NCBI GenBank assembly: GCA_016210495.1
Contig: JACQUC010000052.1
Location: 1 to 14,945 of the forward strand
Source: Chloroflexota bacterium
Lineage (GTDB): Bacteria > Chloroflexota > FW602-bin22 > JACPRP01
Direction of reading: 5' to 3'
Length of the DNA: 14,945 nucleotides
The notes under the pieces are model-generated. The model was not told the DNA's origin, searched no databases, and saw only the letters and a program-made list of their open reading frames with translations. Positions 8,101 to 14,020 of the stretch are shown piece by piece (position 1 is the stretch's first letter; every line of letters begins with the position of its first letter). The translations under genes were made by a program, and so were the position numbers.

Positions 8101-8239
8101 GGTCAAGTTCGACCGGCAGGCGCTGATCTCCGCGCTGGGCGGAGCCACCGGCAACGTTACCATGAGAGTTAGCGGCCAGTTGCGCGACGGCCAAACCTTT
8201 GCTGGAAGCGACCTCGTGAGAGTGATCGGTAGGAACTAG
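5195..8239 (+). CDS. Secreted right-handed parallel beta-helix protein with CSLREA-like N-terminus and C-terminal D-x-D-x-D-G module
   Basis: The product is 1014 residues. Residues 1-31 are a signal peptide ending Ala-Met-Ala. Residues 34-52 (FVVTTLADSWDPGSLRSAI) match the start of CSLREA/polymorphic-repeat secreted proteins. From about 125 to 780 the chain is a long run of 22-30-residue rungs, such as NTNVSVSRN, GVTVDGN and SIxG, rich in Asn and Gly, typical of a pectate-lyase-type parallel beta-helix with Asn ladders. The stretch near 753 (SIFDNGSLGIDLGQNGVTPN) is a familiar closing motif of the family. Residues 897-1014 are a separate beta-rich module beginning VDLKPDTLNL, with a Ca2+-loop-like D959-x-D961-x-D963-G and F-x-G near the end. 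I see no sortase, autotransporter or transmembrane anchor. A surface or matrix structural protein or a polysaccharide-interacting protein are both possible. Its transcription may depend on the leader at 5008-5132. Confidence 0.88.
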   Translation: MFHLRFVARLLVASLLVLVSSGIGNVRPAMAANFVVTTLADSWDPGSLRSAISAANASGGPSTITFAVSGTILLTSGLPPLTNPAGVTLDATGQSIVVDGSALAGPSVFNVQTPVAAFNGFTIRAGSSMSNGISAGLSGCAGSIQSFQVSGMTIQADSGAGVNICAADIRGVAITGNPSIAGGSARSAISIGGPSALLIDGVVVDDNVSLVGGSSAISVNANAPGGSVNNVYVRGNTSVDGGASAPPPNPPGVSISSSANTGIRVERNTIRGGGSGVFIGAPSGASVTNRNISVSGNDSIVGNNFYGVHITGIGNTGVTVDGNRSIRGKFTGVGVLVTAAGGANTNVSVGGNVSISGDTGAGVSISGTGAVNANISVDGNTAIASSATAGVTVSGQNASNTNVSISRNGTIAGSGNGPAANVSGISNTGITVADNTSIAGGGGVLVGSGSPTSAANNDVVYVSNNGTIIGRTQYGVQVRGTANTNVRVDGNGTIASQSTLGFPSGGGPGVAIVAGIAGTVGTNTNIVVDGNTSISSAGATAIGITSPKLTADNTPSDNVRNTNVSVSRNSSVVGKGGITIFGIVNATVVVSDNGRITSDGPGINIGGRGASNADVTVNGNGAIVGTASQTTGSPPGVSAFGATTSNLLIRNNDISGAGPGISLVNSAPGVLPNVIAGNTIHDSARSGVVLTSSNTLVGGIGSGEGNTIRNNGVSGVAVLVGDRNTVQGNVISGNAGRGVVVATGTGNTISGNSIFDNGSLGIDLGQNGVTPNDARDADAGPNGLQNYPVLTKVATSNGFTTVGGSLNSLPNSTFRLEFFASSGVDPSEYGEGQRFLGSTGMPGGPPDVVTDGNGDTNFNVTFPAIMGPYVYVSATATNLANGDTSEFSAVYRPIATVDLKPDTLNLASRSGDNAVTGYIELPTGYDVGQINLATVTLSFDVNGVPAIIPAQLSPSAVGDHDADGIPDLMVKFDRQALISALGGATGNVTMRVSGQLRDGQTFAGSDLVRVIGRN

Positions 8240-8243
8240 CAGG

Positions 8244-8263
8244 GCCATCGCCGGGGCGACGGC
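8244..8263 (+). terminator. Weak hairpin after the beta-helix gene
   Basis: GCCATCGCC (8244-8252) pairs with GGCGACGGC (8255-8263) with one mismatch, 4 nt after the TAG stop. There is no adjacent T-run; TTTTT occurs only at 8291-8295. It may be a poor terminator before the metabolic cluster. Confidence 0.25.
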
Positions 8264-8309
8264 GTAGAGGCCAAATACAACTGATGGACGTTTTTGGGAG
8301 GTAACAGTC

Positions 8310-10022
8310 GTGCAGATTTTGCGCGCGAACGTGGCGGTCCTTGGCATTTCGCGGCAGGATATCCCGAACGAATACCACGGGTGGGGTGGGAGAGGGCTCG
8401 TCGCCAGAGTGCTGCTTAACGAAGTACCGCCCACTTGCTCCCCGCTGAGCCCGGCGAACAAGCTGGTATTGGCCAACGGTCCCTTCGCCGGCATACGCAT
8501 CTCCAGCGCCGGGCGCCTTTCGGCCGGCGCCAAGAGCCCGCTGACGGGCGGCATCAAGGAGGCTAACGCAGGTGGAACGGCGGCGGATGCCCTCGCTCGC
8601 CTCGGGCTCAGAGCCATCGTCGTCGAAGGCCAGCCCGCGGACGGAGCGCTCTACGTTTTGAGGGTCGGCGAAGATGGCGCGGAACTGATTCGCGGAGACG
8701 AGTATCGGCTTCTGGGTACCTTCGACCTGTGCGAGCGGCTCCACACGCGCTTTGGCCCGAAAGTGGCTATCGTGTGCATCGGGCCGGCCGGTGAGATGAA
8801 GTTGGCCGCCGCCGGGGTCGCCGTCACCGACATCGACGGCAACCCCAATCGCTATGCGGCGCGCGGCGGAATCGGCGCCGTTATGGGAGCCAAAGGGATC
8901 AAGGCCGTCGTCGTCGGGGACTGCCGAAAAGAGCCCACCATCCACGACAAGGCGGCATTCCGGGAGACCCTGAAGCGATTTCGGCAGGCCTTGATGGAGA
9001 ACCACAGCACCAGCGTCGGCATGCCCAAGTATGGAACCGTGGAGATACTCGACCGCGTGCAGAAGCTGGGTGGGCTCCCGACGCGCAACTTCCGGCAGGG
9101 ATCATTCGAGCTGGCGGACGAGGTTAACGCCGAGAAGCTCAGGAGCCTGATCCTGGCCAGAGGGGGCGAGGGCAACACCACACACGCCTGTATGCCCGGA
9201 TGCTTCGTCCGCTGCTCCAACGTCTTCCCGGTCGAGGCGGGCCAGGCCTTCGTTTCCCCGCTGGAGTACGAGAACATCGTCCTGCTCGGCGTCAATCTTG
9301 GAATCGGCTCGCTGGACAAGATCGCTGTTCTCAACCGGCTCTGCAACGACTACGGCCTGGATACGATCGAGACTGGCGCCGCCATCGGGGTGGCGATGGA
9401 GGCAGGCGAGTTGGCTTTTGGCGATGCCGACGGCGCTATCCGGCTATTAAGGGAGATGGGCGAAGGGACGACACGGGGGAGAGTTCTGGGCCAGGGTGCA
9501 GCCGTAACGGGTAAGGTATTGGGGGTGGAGCGTGTTCCCGTGGTCAAGGGACAAGCGATCGCCGCGTACGACCCGCGAGCGATCAAGGGGATCGGGGTTA
9601 CCTACGTCACCTCGCCGATGGGTGCTGACCATACCGCGGGGCACACGGTGTACACCAAGGTCGATCACCATCTGCCGCAAGGCCAGATCGAAGTCTCACG
9701 GAACGCGCAGATATTCTCCGCGGCTTTCGATGCGCTGGGCCTGTGCTCCTTTCTGCGCCCGGCGCTCGTAACCCAGCCGGGAATCGTCGCCGATCTGCAC
9801 AACGCCGTGCACGGGACCGCCTATGGACCGGGGCACATCAGCGATCTCGGCAGAGAAGTCATCAGGATGGAAAAAGCCTTCAACAAGGCCGCCGGATTCA
9901 CCACCGCGCACGACCGCTATCCTGATTTCATTCTGAAGGAGAAGCTTCCACCCTTCGATCTGATTTTTGACGTGCCCACGGGCGAGACGGACAACCTATC
10001 GGAGTTCCTGGGGAGCTACTAA
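8310..10022 (+). CDS. Aldehyde:ferredoxin oxidoreductase-family tungsten/molybdenum enzyme
   Basis: The start is GTG, 7 nt after GGGAGGT (8296-8302), and the protein is 570 residues, close to the family's roughly 600. Family marks in order are: an N-terminal GGRGLVARVLL helix; SAGRLSAGAKSPLTGG for the metallopterin-binding region; GGIGAVMGAKGIKAVVV; a cysteine triad at 294, 298 and 302 (CMPGCFVRC) and a distant Cys479 in DALGLCSF, matching the four ligands of the family's [4Fe-4S] cluster. The triad spacing is C-x3-C-x3-C, not the C-x2-C-x3-C of Pyrococcus AOR. Members oxidise aldehydes to acids or run related low-potential reactions (BamB benzoyl-CoA reductase is a relative), usually cytosolic and coupled to ferredoxin. 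The UbiD, flavoprotein and ferredoxin genes follow on the same strand. The substrate is unknown; the family call is firm and the specific activity is not. Confidence 0.9.
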   Translation: MQILRANVAVLGISRQDIPNEYHGWGGRGLVARVLLNEVPPTCSPLSPANKLVLANGPFAGIRISSAGRLSAGAKSPLTGGIKEANAGGTAADALARLGLRAIVVEGQPADGALYVLRVGEDGAELIRGDEYRLLGTFDLCERLHTRFGPKVAIVCIGPAGEMKLAAAGVAVTDIDGNPNRYAARGGIGAVMGAKGIKAVVVGDCRKEPTIHDKAAFRETLKRFRQALMENHSTSVGMPKYGTVEILDRVQKLGGLPTRNFRQGSFELADEVNAEKLRSLILARGGEGNTTHACMPGCFVRCSNVFPVEAGQAFVSPLEYENIVLLGVNLGIGSLDKIAVLNRLCNDYGLDTIETGAAIGVAMEAGELAFGDADGAIRLLREMGEGTTRGRVLGQGAAVTGKVLGVERVPVVKGQAIAAYDPRAIKGIGVTYVTSPMGADHTAGHTVYTKVDHHLPQGQIEVSRNAQIFSAAFDALGLCSFLRPALVTQPGIVADLHNAVHGTAYGPGHISDLGREVIRMEKAFNKAAGFTTAHDRYPDFILKEKLPPFDLIFDVPTGETDNLSEFLGSY

Positions 10023-10160
10023 CTACTTCGGTGCCTCCTCCAACTGATCGTGCCAGTCGAAGCCCATCGCTTTGACGATGCGGTTGGTGACGGAGACGAA
10101 GCGGGCTTTGTGCTCGGGGTCGGCGTTGAACTGCTGGTGAATCACATACGGTCGGGCCAT
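10023..10160 (-). pseudogene. 45-codon ORF or C-terminal gene remnant
   Basis: A minus-strand frame from ATG (10160-10158) to TAG (10025-10023) encodes a polypeptide beginning MARPYVIHQQFNADPEH and ending LEEAPK. Its codons end overwhelmingly in G or C, as expected for real coding sequence here. There is no ribosome-binding site before the ATG, and an in-frame TAA lies about 40 nt upstream. It overlaps nothing on the other strand except the UbiD promoter region. I do not recognise the family. A decayed C-terminal fragment of a once longer gene fits best; a real small protein is possible. Confidence 0.4.
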
Positions 10161-10166
10161 CGGGTC

Positions 10167-10195
10167 TTGACAATGCCGTCCACCAGTGCTATGTT
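10167..10195 (+). promoter_or_regulatory. Sigma-70 promoter upstream of the UbiD-family gene
   Basis: A perfect TTGACA (10167-10172) and TATGTT (10190-10195) are 17 nt apart. The predicted start near 10202 gives about an 80-nt leader. It suggests that the UbiD, flavoprotein and ferredoxin genes can be expressed apart from the oxidoreductase gene. Confidence 0.6.
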
Positions 10196-10271
10196 AGCCA
10201 CTACCAACAAGCATGCGACAGGTACACCACCCATTCTCGGCCCAAGTTTTCGAGAACCGTCAGATAAATAT

Positions 10272-10277
10272 GGAGGT
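10272..10277 (+). promoter_or_regulatory. Ribosome-binding site fixing a TTG start
   Basis: GGAGGT lies 5 nt before a TTG at 10283, which begins the conserved N-terminus of the UbiD-family protein (ADDLRGWLAEMEEFG). No ATG or GTG sits in a comparable place. Confidence 0.75.
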
Positions 10278-10282
10278 GAATT

Positions 10283-11719
10283 TTGGCAGATGACTTGCGT
10301 GGCTGGCTTGCGGAGATGGAGGAGTTTGGCGAGCTGGCTAAGATCCAGGGAGCCGACTGGAACCTGGAAATCGGTGCGACTTCGTCGCTCAACGGCAAGA
10401 GGACGGATTGCCCCGCGCTCCTTTTCGAGAACATCAAGGGCTATTCCCCCAGCTACAGAATAGCGACTTGCACCACGGCCACATCCAGCCGCATCGCTCA
10501 CATCTTTGGCCTGCCACGGCACGCCACCGACATGGAGCTCGTGACCCTGCTGCGGCAGAAGCTGCCCAAATGGAACGCCGAGGCGGCCAGGTACGCTCCG
10601 CTCGATGTCAAGTCCGGCCCTATTCTGGAGAACGTCCACACGGGCGACGACGTCGACCTGTTCGAGTTCCCGGTGCCCCAGTACCACGAGAGGGACGGGG
10701 GCCGGTACATCGGCACAGGCGACGCGGTCATCACGATGGACCCCGACACTGGCGAGATCAATCTCGGCACCTACCGAGTCCAGGTTCACGACCGGAACAC
10801 CGTGGGACTGTTCATCAAGCCGGGCTCTCACGGACGAATTCACATCGAGAAATGGCACGCAATGGGCAAGCCCTGTCCCGTGGCCATTTCCGTTGGTCAC
10901 CATCCCCTCGTCCACAGAATTGCCGCGACGTCGGTCGACAATGAGTACGGATTCATGGGCGCGATTAGAGAAAAGCCCGTCGATGTTGTTCGAGAGGAAG
11001 TGACCGGACTGCCGATGCCGGCACAAAGCGAGATCGTCATTGCCGGCTGGTGTCCGCCTGGGGAGAAGCGGCCAGAGGGCACCTTTGGCGAGTGGATGGG
11101 CTACTACGCTGGCGAAGCGGCGACCGCTCCCATCGTCAGGATCGAGCGCGTCTACCATCGCCACGACCCTATTCTCGTCGGCGCGCCACCCGCTCGCCCT
11201 CGCAGCGAGAACACGCACTGCCGAGCATTAATGGGCGCCGCCATCTTGCACAACTGGTTGGAGGAAAGCGGTATTCCCGACGTGAAGGGCGTCTGGCTGA
11301 GCGACTTCGGCGTGCGCCTTTTCACGGTCGTGTCCATAAAACAAAGGTACGATGGCCACGCCAAGCAGGTGGCTTTGTTGGTGGCCGGGAGCAGGCACGG
11401 GGATTCGGGTTCCAATATGATGCGTTACGTGGTTGTGGTAGACGACGACATCGACCCTTCCAACATCCAGGATGTCCTCTGGGCGATGTGCACAAGGTGT
11501 GAGCCTGTGGAGGATATCGACGTGGTAAGGCGAACCTGGAGCGCCTCGTTGGATCCCATGATACGCAAACCGGCCAAGGCCCTCTACAACTCAAAGGCCA
11601 TCATCGACGCCTGCAAGCCTTTCGAATGGAAGGACGAGTTTCCTAAGGAGATAACCGTCAGCCCCGACCTGGCCGCAAGGGTCAAGGAAATGTGGGGCAA
11701 GCAGGTCGGCCTACTATGA
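10283..11719 (+). CDS. UbiD-family prenylated-FMN-dependent (de)carboxylase
   Basis: This 478-residue protein has full UbiD-family length and a TTG start. It carries N160-L-G-T-Y-R165, matching the prFMN/metal-binding Asn168 and catalytic Arg173 of Fdc1, His183 at the spacing of Fdc1 His191, and E265-G-T-F-G-E270, matching the Glu277/Glu282 pair. The E-R-E catalytic set is thus complete. The stretch GGRYIGTGDAVITMDPDTGE before it is also typical. The family reversibly decarboxylates aromatic, heteroaromatic or alpha,beta-unsaturated acids in the cytosol and needs prenyl-FMN made by a UbiX-type enzyme; no ubiX is in this window. It has its own likely promoter and follows the AOR-family gene by 260 nt. 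Ubiquinone synthesis (true UbiD) is unlikely, given the catabolic-looking neighbours. The substrate is unknown. Confidence 0.9.
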   Translation: MADDLRGWLAEMEEFGELAKIQGADWNLEIGATSSLNGKRTDCPALLFENIKGYSPSYRIATCTTATSSRIAHIFGLPRHATDMELVTLLRQKLPKWNAEAARYAPLDVKSGPILENVHTGDDVDLFEFPVPQYHERDGGRYIGTGDAVITMDPDTGEINLGTYRVQVHDRNTVGLFIKPGSHGRIHIEKWHAMGKPCPVAISVGHHPLVHRIAATSVDNEYGFMGAIREKPVDVVREEVTGLPMPAQSEIVIAGWCPPGEKRPEGTFGEWMGYYAGEAATAPIVRIERVYHRHDPILVGAPPARPRSENTHCRALMGAAILHNWLEESGIPDVKGVWLSDFGVRLFTVVSIKQRYDGHAKQVALLVAGSRHGDSGSNMMRYVVVVDDDIDPSNIQDVLWAMCTRCEPVEDIDVVRRTWSASLDPMIRKPAKALYNSKAIIDACKPFEWKDEFPKEITVSPDLAARVKEMWGKQVGLL

Positions 11720-11731
11720 GCCCGTTCCGCA

Positions 11732-11831
11732 CCTGTAGCCGCAGGCTTCAGCCTGCGCGTCTGCCTGCCCTAGGCAGATTTTGCCATCCTGGCGGCCGGA
11801 GCGCGCGCACCCTGAAGGGTGCGGCTACAGG
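11732..11831. repeat. BIME-like inverted pair of GTAG-footed hairpins
   Basis: This 100-bp element has perfect 12-bp terminal inverted repeats (CCTGTAGCCGCA at 11732-11743 and its complement at 11820-11831). Each half is GTAGC followed by an 8-bp stem with a 2-nt loop: 11740-11747 with 11750-11757 on the plus strand, and 11806-11813 with 11816-11823 read inward from the right end. A third small stem (11760-11766 with 11772-11778) sits inside. The layout matches REP/BIME elements mobilised in trans by RAYT transposases. It fills most of the gap between the UbiD and flavoprotein genes and is probably in their shared transcript. Confidence 0.7.
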
Positions 11832-11852
11832 ACTGCCACAGGGTTGCGCGAC

Positions 11853-11857
11853 GGAGG
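11853..11857 (+). promoter_or_regulatory. Ribosome-binding site fixing the flavoprotein start
   Basis: GGAGG (in GGAGGGG) lies 4 nt before a GTG at 11862. It supports this start over an in-frame ATG at 11781, which lies within the GTAG repeat element and would add residues unlike the family. Confidence 0.65.
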
Positions 11858-11861
11858 GGTA

Positions 11862-13562
11862 GTGCAAACTAACCAACCCGACATCATCGACACCGACGTC
11901 CTGGTCATCGGCGGCGGTATCGCTGGCCTGTTCGCCGCGATAAGTGCCAAACGAAGCCAACCCGAGTTGCGGGTGCTTCTGGTGGACAAGGCCCAGCCCG
12001 GCGCCAGCGGCTGCTCGGTGTTCGCCGCCGGCGTCCTTAACTACTGTCTGCCCGACGACCCCGACCTCGACAGCTACAAGCGGGAGATCATCGAGGACAA
12101 CTCCGAGTACCTCATCGACCAGGACTACGTGGAGGCCGCGATTCACGACTCCTACTACCGTTTCAAGGACCTGCTCGATTTCGGCGTCGACTTCATGCGC
12201 AATCCGGACGGCAACATCAAGCGCGTTCCGTCTCTGGGCACGAAATACGGGCGTTGCTCGCCCTACTCCGGCGGTGGCCCACATATTATGTGGACGGTCC
12301 GGCGCCAGGCGGCAAAATGCGAGGTTCAGATGCTGGAGCGAGTCGTCATAACGGACCTGCTGCTGTCCGACGGTGCGTGCGCCGGTGCCGTGGGCTTCGG
12401 TGCCCGCGACGGCCGCACCTACCTCTTCCGCGCCAAGTCCGTGGTCCTGGCCGCCGGCGGACTGGTGTACAACAGGGCGCCCATGGGCAGCTCCGGTGGA
12501 ACCGGCGACGGTATGGCGTTGGCCCTGCGGGCCGGCGTCGAGTTGCGCAACATGGAGCAGAGCGGCAATGCCACCATAGGCCCACGAGGGCTCGGCTCTC
12601 CCGGGCTCCACATCATCTTCGGCCTGGGTGGCATTCTGGTAAACGCGCGCGGCGAGCGCTTCATGGAGCACTACCGGCCCGACCTGAAGGAAGAAGCGCG
12701 ACGGTTCGAGCTGTCGCGGGCCATCCTGCGGGAATGGTCGGTCGGCCGTGGTCCCTGCTACGTGGACTGCACGCACCTCTCGCCAGACAGCATCGATACC
12801 ATCAAGCGGTCTTTACCATTGCTGGCGAGAGGGCTGGCCGCTCGTGGCCAGGACCTTGCCAGGGACCGCATCGAGTACGTCTCCTACGGCCTGTCTATGG
12901 CGGGCCTGGGGGGCGTCTGCATTCGTAGCGCCGACGGCGACGTCAACGTGCCGGGCGTCTGGGCGGCCGGGTGGGCCACGGACTTCTGCGGAGGCGTCAT
13001 GTCCACCGTGGCGGCCAGCCTGATGGCCTCATCGAACGTGGGCGCCCGTGCCGGCATCCGGGCTGCGGAACGTGCCCGCCAGGTCCCGATGCCTGACGTC
13101 GACCTGGACGATGCCAGGCAGAAAATCCGAGTGGCAATAGCGCCGTTGGGGAGGGACGACGGCAAATCTTTCGAAGAACTTAGTATCAGGTTCTTGCAGG
13201 GCGTGTACCAGAACATCAACTTAATCAAGAACGAGGCCAGGTTGCAGGCGGCGGTGGACCATTTGGACGCCATCGAGAGCGAGATCGAGACCGTTGGAGC
13301 CGCGGACTGCCACCAACTGCGCAAGCTGCACGATTTGAAGAACATGGTGCAACTGGCGCGGGTCTCCGCGTTGGCCTCGCAGGCTCGCAAGGAGAGCCGG
13401 ATGTCGCACTTCAGGGAGGACTATCCGGACCGCGACGACCGATCCTGGCTGAAATGGATCATCGTCAGAAGCCTTGGCGGTCGTGTCGAACTGCGCACCG
13501 AGGACGTTCCGGTTTCACGGTGGCGTTTTAGTCCCGGCAAGAACGAGGGGATGGCATCGTGA
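11862..13562 (+). CDS. FAD-dependent oxidoreductase of the succinate dehydrogenase/fumarate reductase flavoprotein superfamily
   Basis: From the GTG start the protein has 566 residues. An N-terminal Rossmann FAD site reads VLVIGGGIAGL (GxGxxG at 17-22), with a GASGCSVFAAG loop, VVLAAGG, a GTGDGMALALRAG helix, and VPGVWAAGWATDFCGG near the end of the FAD domain. The C-terminal helical domain (ARKESRMSHFREDYPDRDD) is that of SdhA/FrdA, NadB and AprA. Arg286 (LSRAI) is kept, but the fumarate-site His of the HY-x-MGG segment is absent (SYGLSMAGLGG here) and the Arg of the N-R-x-G-G/A segment is not seen. It is therefore unlikely to be a classical succinate dehydrogenase or fumarate reductase. Its stop overlaps the start of a ferredoxin, its likely electron partner. 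The substrate is unknown. Confidence 0.87.
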   Translation: MQTNQPDIIDTDVLVIGGGIAGLFAAISAKRSQPELRVLLVDKAQPGASGCSVFAAGVLNYCLPDDPDLDSYKREIIEDNSEYLIDQDYVEAAIHDSYYRFKDLLDFGVDFMRNPDGNIKRVPSLGTKYGRCSPYSGGGPHIMWTVRRQAAKCEVQMLERVVITDLLLSDGACAGAVGFGARDGRTYLFRAKSVVLAAGGLVYNRAPMGSSGGTGDGMALALRAGVELRNMEQSGNATIGPRGLGSPGLHIIFGLGGILVNARGERFMEHYRPDLKEEARRFELSRAILREWSVGRGPCYVDCTHLSPDSIDTIKRSLPLLARGLAARGQDLARDRIEYVSYGLSMAGLGGVCIRSADGDVNVPGVWAAGWATDFCGGVMSTVAASLMASSNVGARAGIRAAERARQVPMPDVDLDDARQKIRVAIAPLGRDDGKSFEELSIRFLQGVYQNINLIKNEARLQAAVDHLDAIESEIETVGAADCHQLRKLHDLKNMVQLARVSALASQARKESRMSHFREDYPDRDDRSWLKWIIVRSLGGRVELRTEDVPVSRWRFSPGKNEGMAS

Positions 13563-13831
13563 CTGTCAATCACATCGACCTGGGGGCGTGCCTTCGCTGT
13601 GGCATCTGCTCTGCCGTCTGTCCCAACGACGTCTTGCGCGAGGCGCAGGACCACACGCCATACATTGCCTATCCCGAAGACTGCACCGCCTGCCGCCTCT
13701 GCGAGGAGCGCTGCACCTTCGACGCCATCGCCGTCAAGCCCGGCGCGGTCAAGAAGTCGAGCGAGATATTCGCGTTTCGGCAGTATCTGATCGGCCTGGG
13801 ACTGGCAGAAGATGGACGTGGCGATGCGTAG
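13559..13831 (+). CDS. Ferredoxin-type 2x[4Fe-4S] protein
   Basis: This is a 90-residue protein with a GTG start overlapping the flavoprotein TGA in a GTGA, with GAGGGG 8 nt upstream, so translation is probably coupled. Two cluster motifs are visible: C11-x2-C14-x2-C17-x3-C21-P and C42-x2-C45-x2-C48-x3-C52. The Pro that normally follows the last Cys is Thr in the second motif. There is no signal peptide, so it is cytosolic. It most likely carries electrons between the adjacent flavoprotein and the AOR-family enzyme or a cellular ferredoxin pool. The last residues after the fold are non-conserved in look (LAEDGRGDA), and the TAG stop belongs to a GTAG repeat that begins here. Confidence 0.9.
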   Translation: MTVNHIDLGACLRCGICSAVCPNDVLREAQDHTPYIAYPEDCTACRLCEERCTFDAIAVKPGAVKKSSEIFAFRQYLIGLGLAEDGRGDA

Positions 13832-13932
13832 GGACGCGGAAGCTGCCCCTCGGCGTCTCCGTAGGGGCGCGGTCTCCGCGCCCTGGCTGGGGGATGCGAG
13901 ATGGACGTAGGGGCGGACGGCCCTGTCCGCCC
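13828..13932 (+). repeat. Tandem GTAG-footed REP-like palindromes
   Basis: Three GTAG tetranucleotides in the same direction (13828-13831, 13861-13864, 13907-13910) each lead a palindrome. The first is degenerate. The second has an 8-bp stem (13865-13872 with 13876-13883). The third has an 8-bp stem (13911-13918 with 13925-13932). A short direct repeat, AGATGGACGT, recurs at 13810-13819 and 13899-13908. Neither good stem is followed by a T-run. This looks like a head-to-tail REP cluster. Confidence 0.6.
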
Positions 13933-13944
13933 AGGGGTGGGGTC

Positions 13945-13970
13945 AGGGGACTGTTCCCTTTGGCGTTTTT
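13945..13970 (+). terminator. Weak terminator candidate
   Basis: AGGGGA (13945-13950) pairs with TTCCCT (13954-13959) through one G-U over a 3-nt loop. A TTTTT run follows at 13966-13970 after a GC interruption. It may reduce read-through from the ferredoxin gene into the binding-protein gene. Confidence 0.3.
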
Positions 13971-14020
13971 CAAGGCTAGGCTCAAGTCGCGAAGTGTCTA
14001 AAACGAAGGAGGGAGATCCG

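Noticed and set aside
6704..8617. Long minus-strand open frame (637 codons)
   Set aside because: It is antisense to the beta-helix gene and runs across an intergenic gap into the AOR-family gene. No domain is recognisable; it results from GC-rich repeat coding.
10142..11218. Minus-strand open frame (358 codons) opposite the UbiD-family gene
   Set aside because: The plus strand carries the complete UbiD catalytic set, and the antisense product has no family features.
11781..11861. Upstream ATG as the flavoprotein start
   Set aside because: It lies inside the GTAG inverted-repeat element and has no ribosome-binding site. The GTG at 11862 follows GGAGG and gives a normal N-terminus for the FAD fold.
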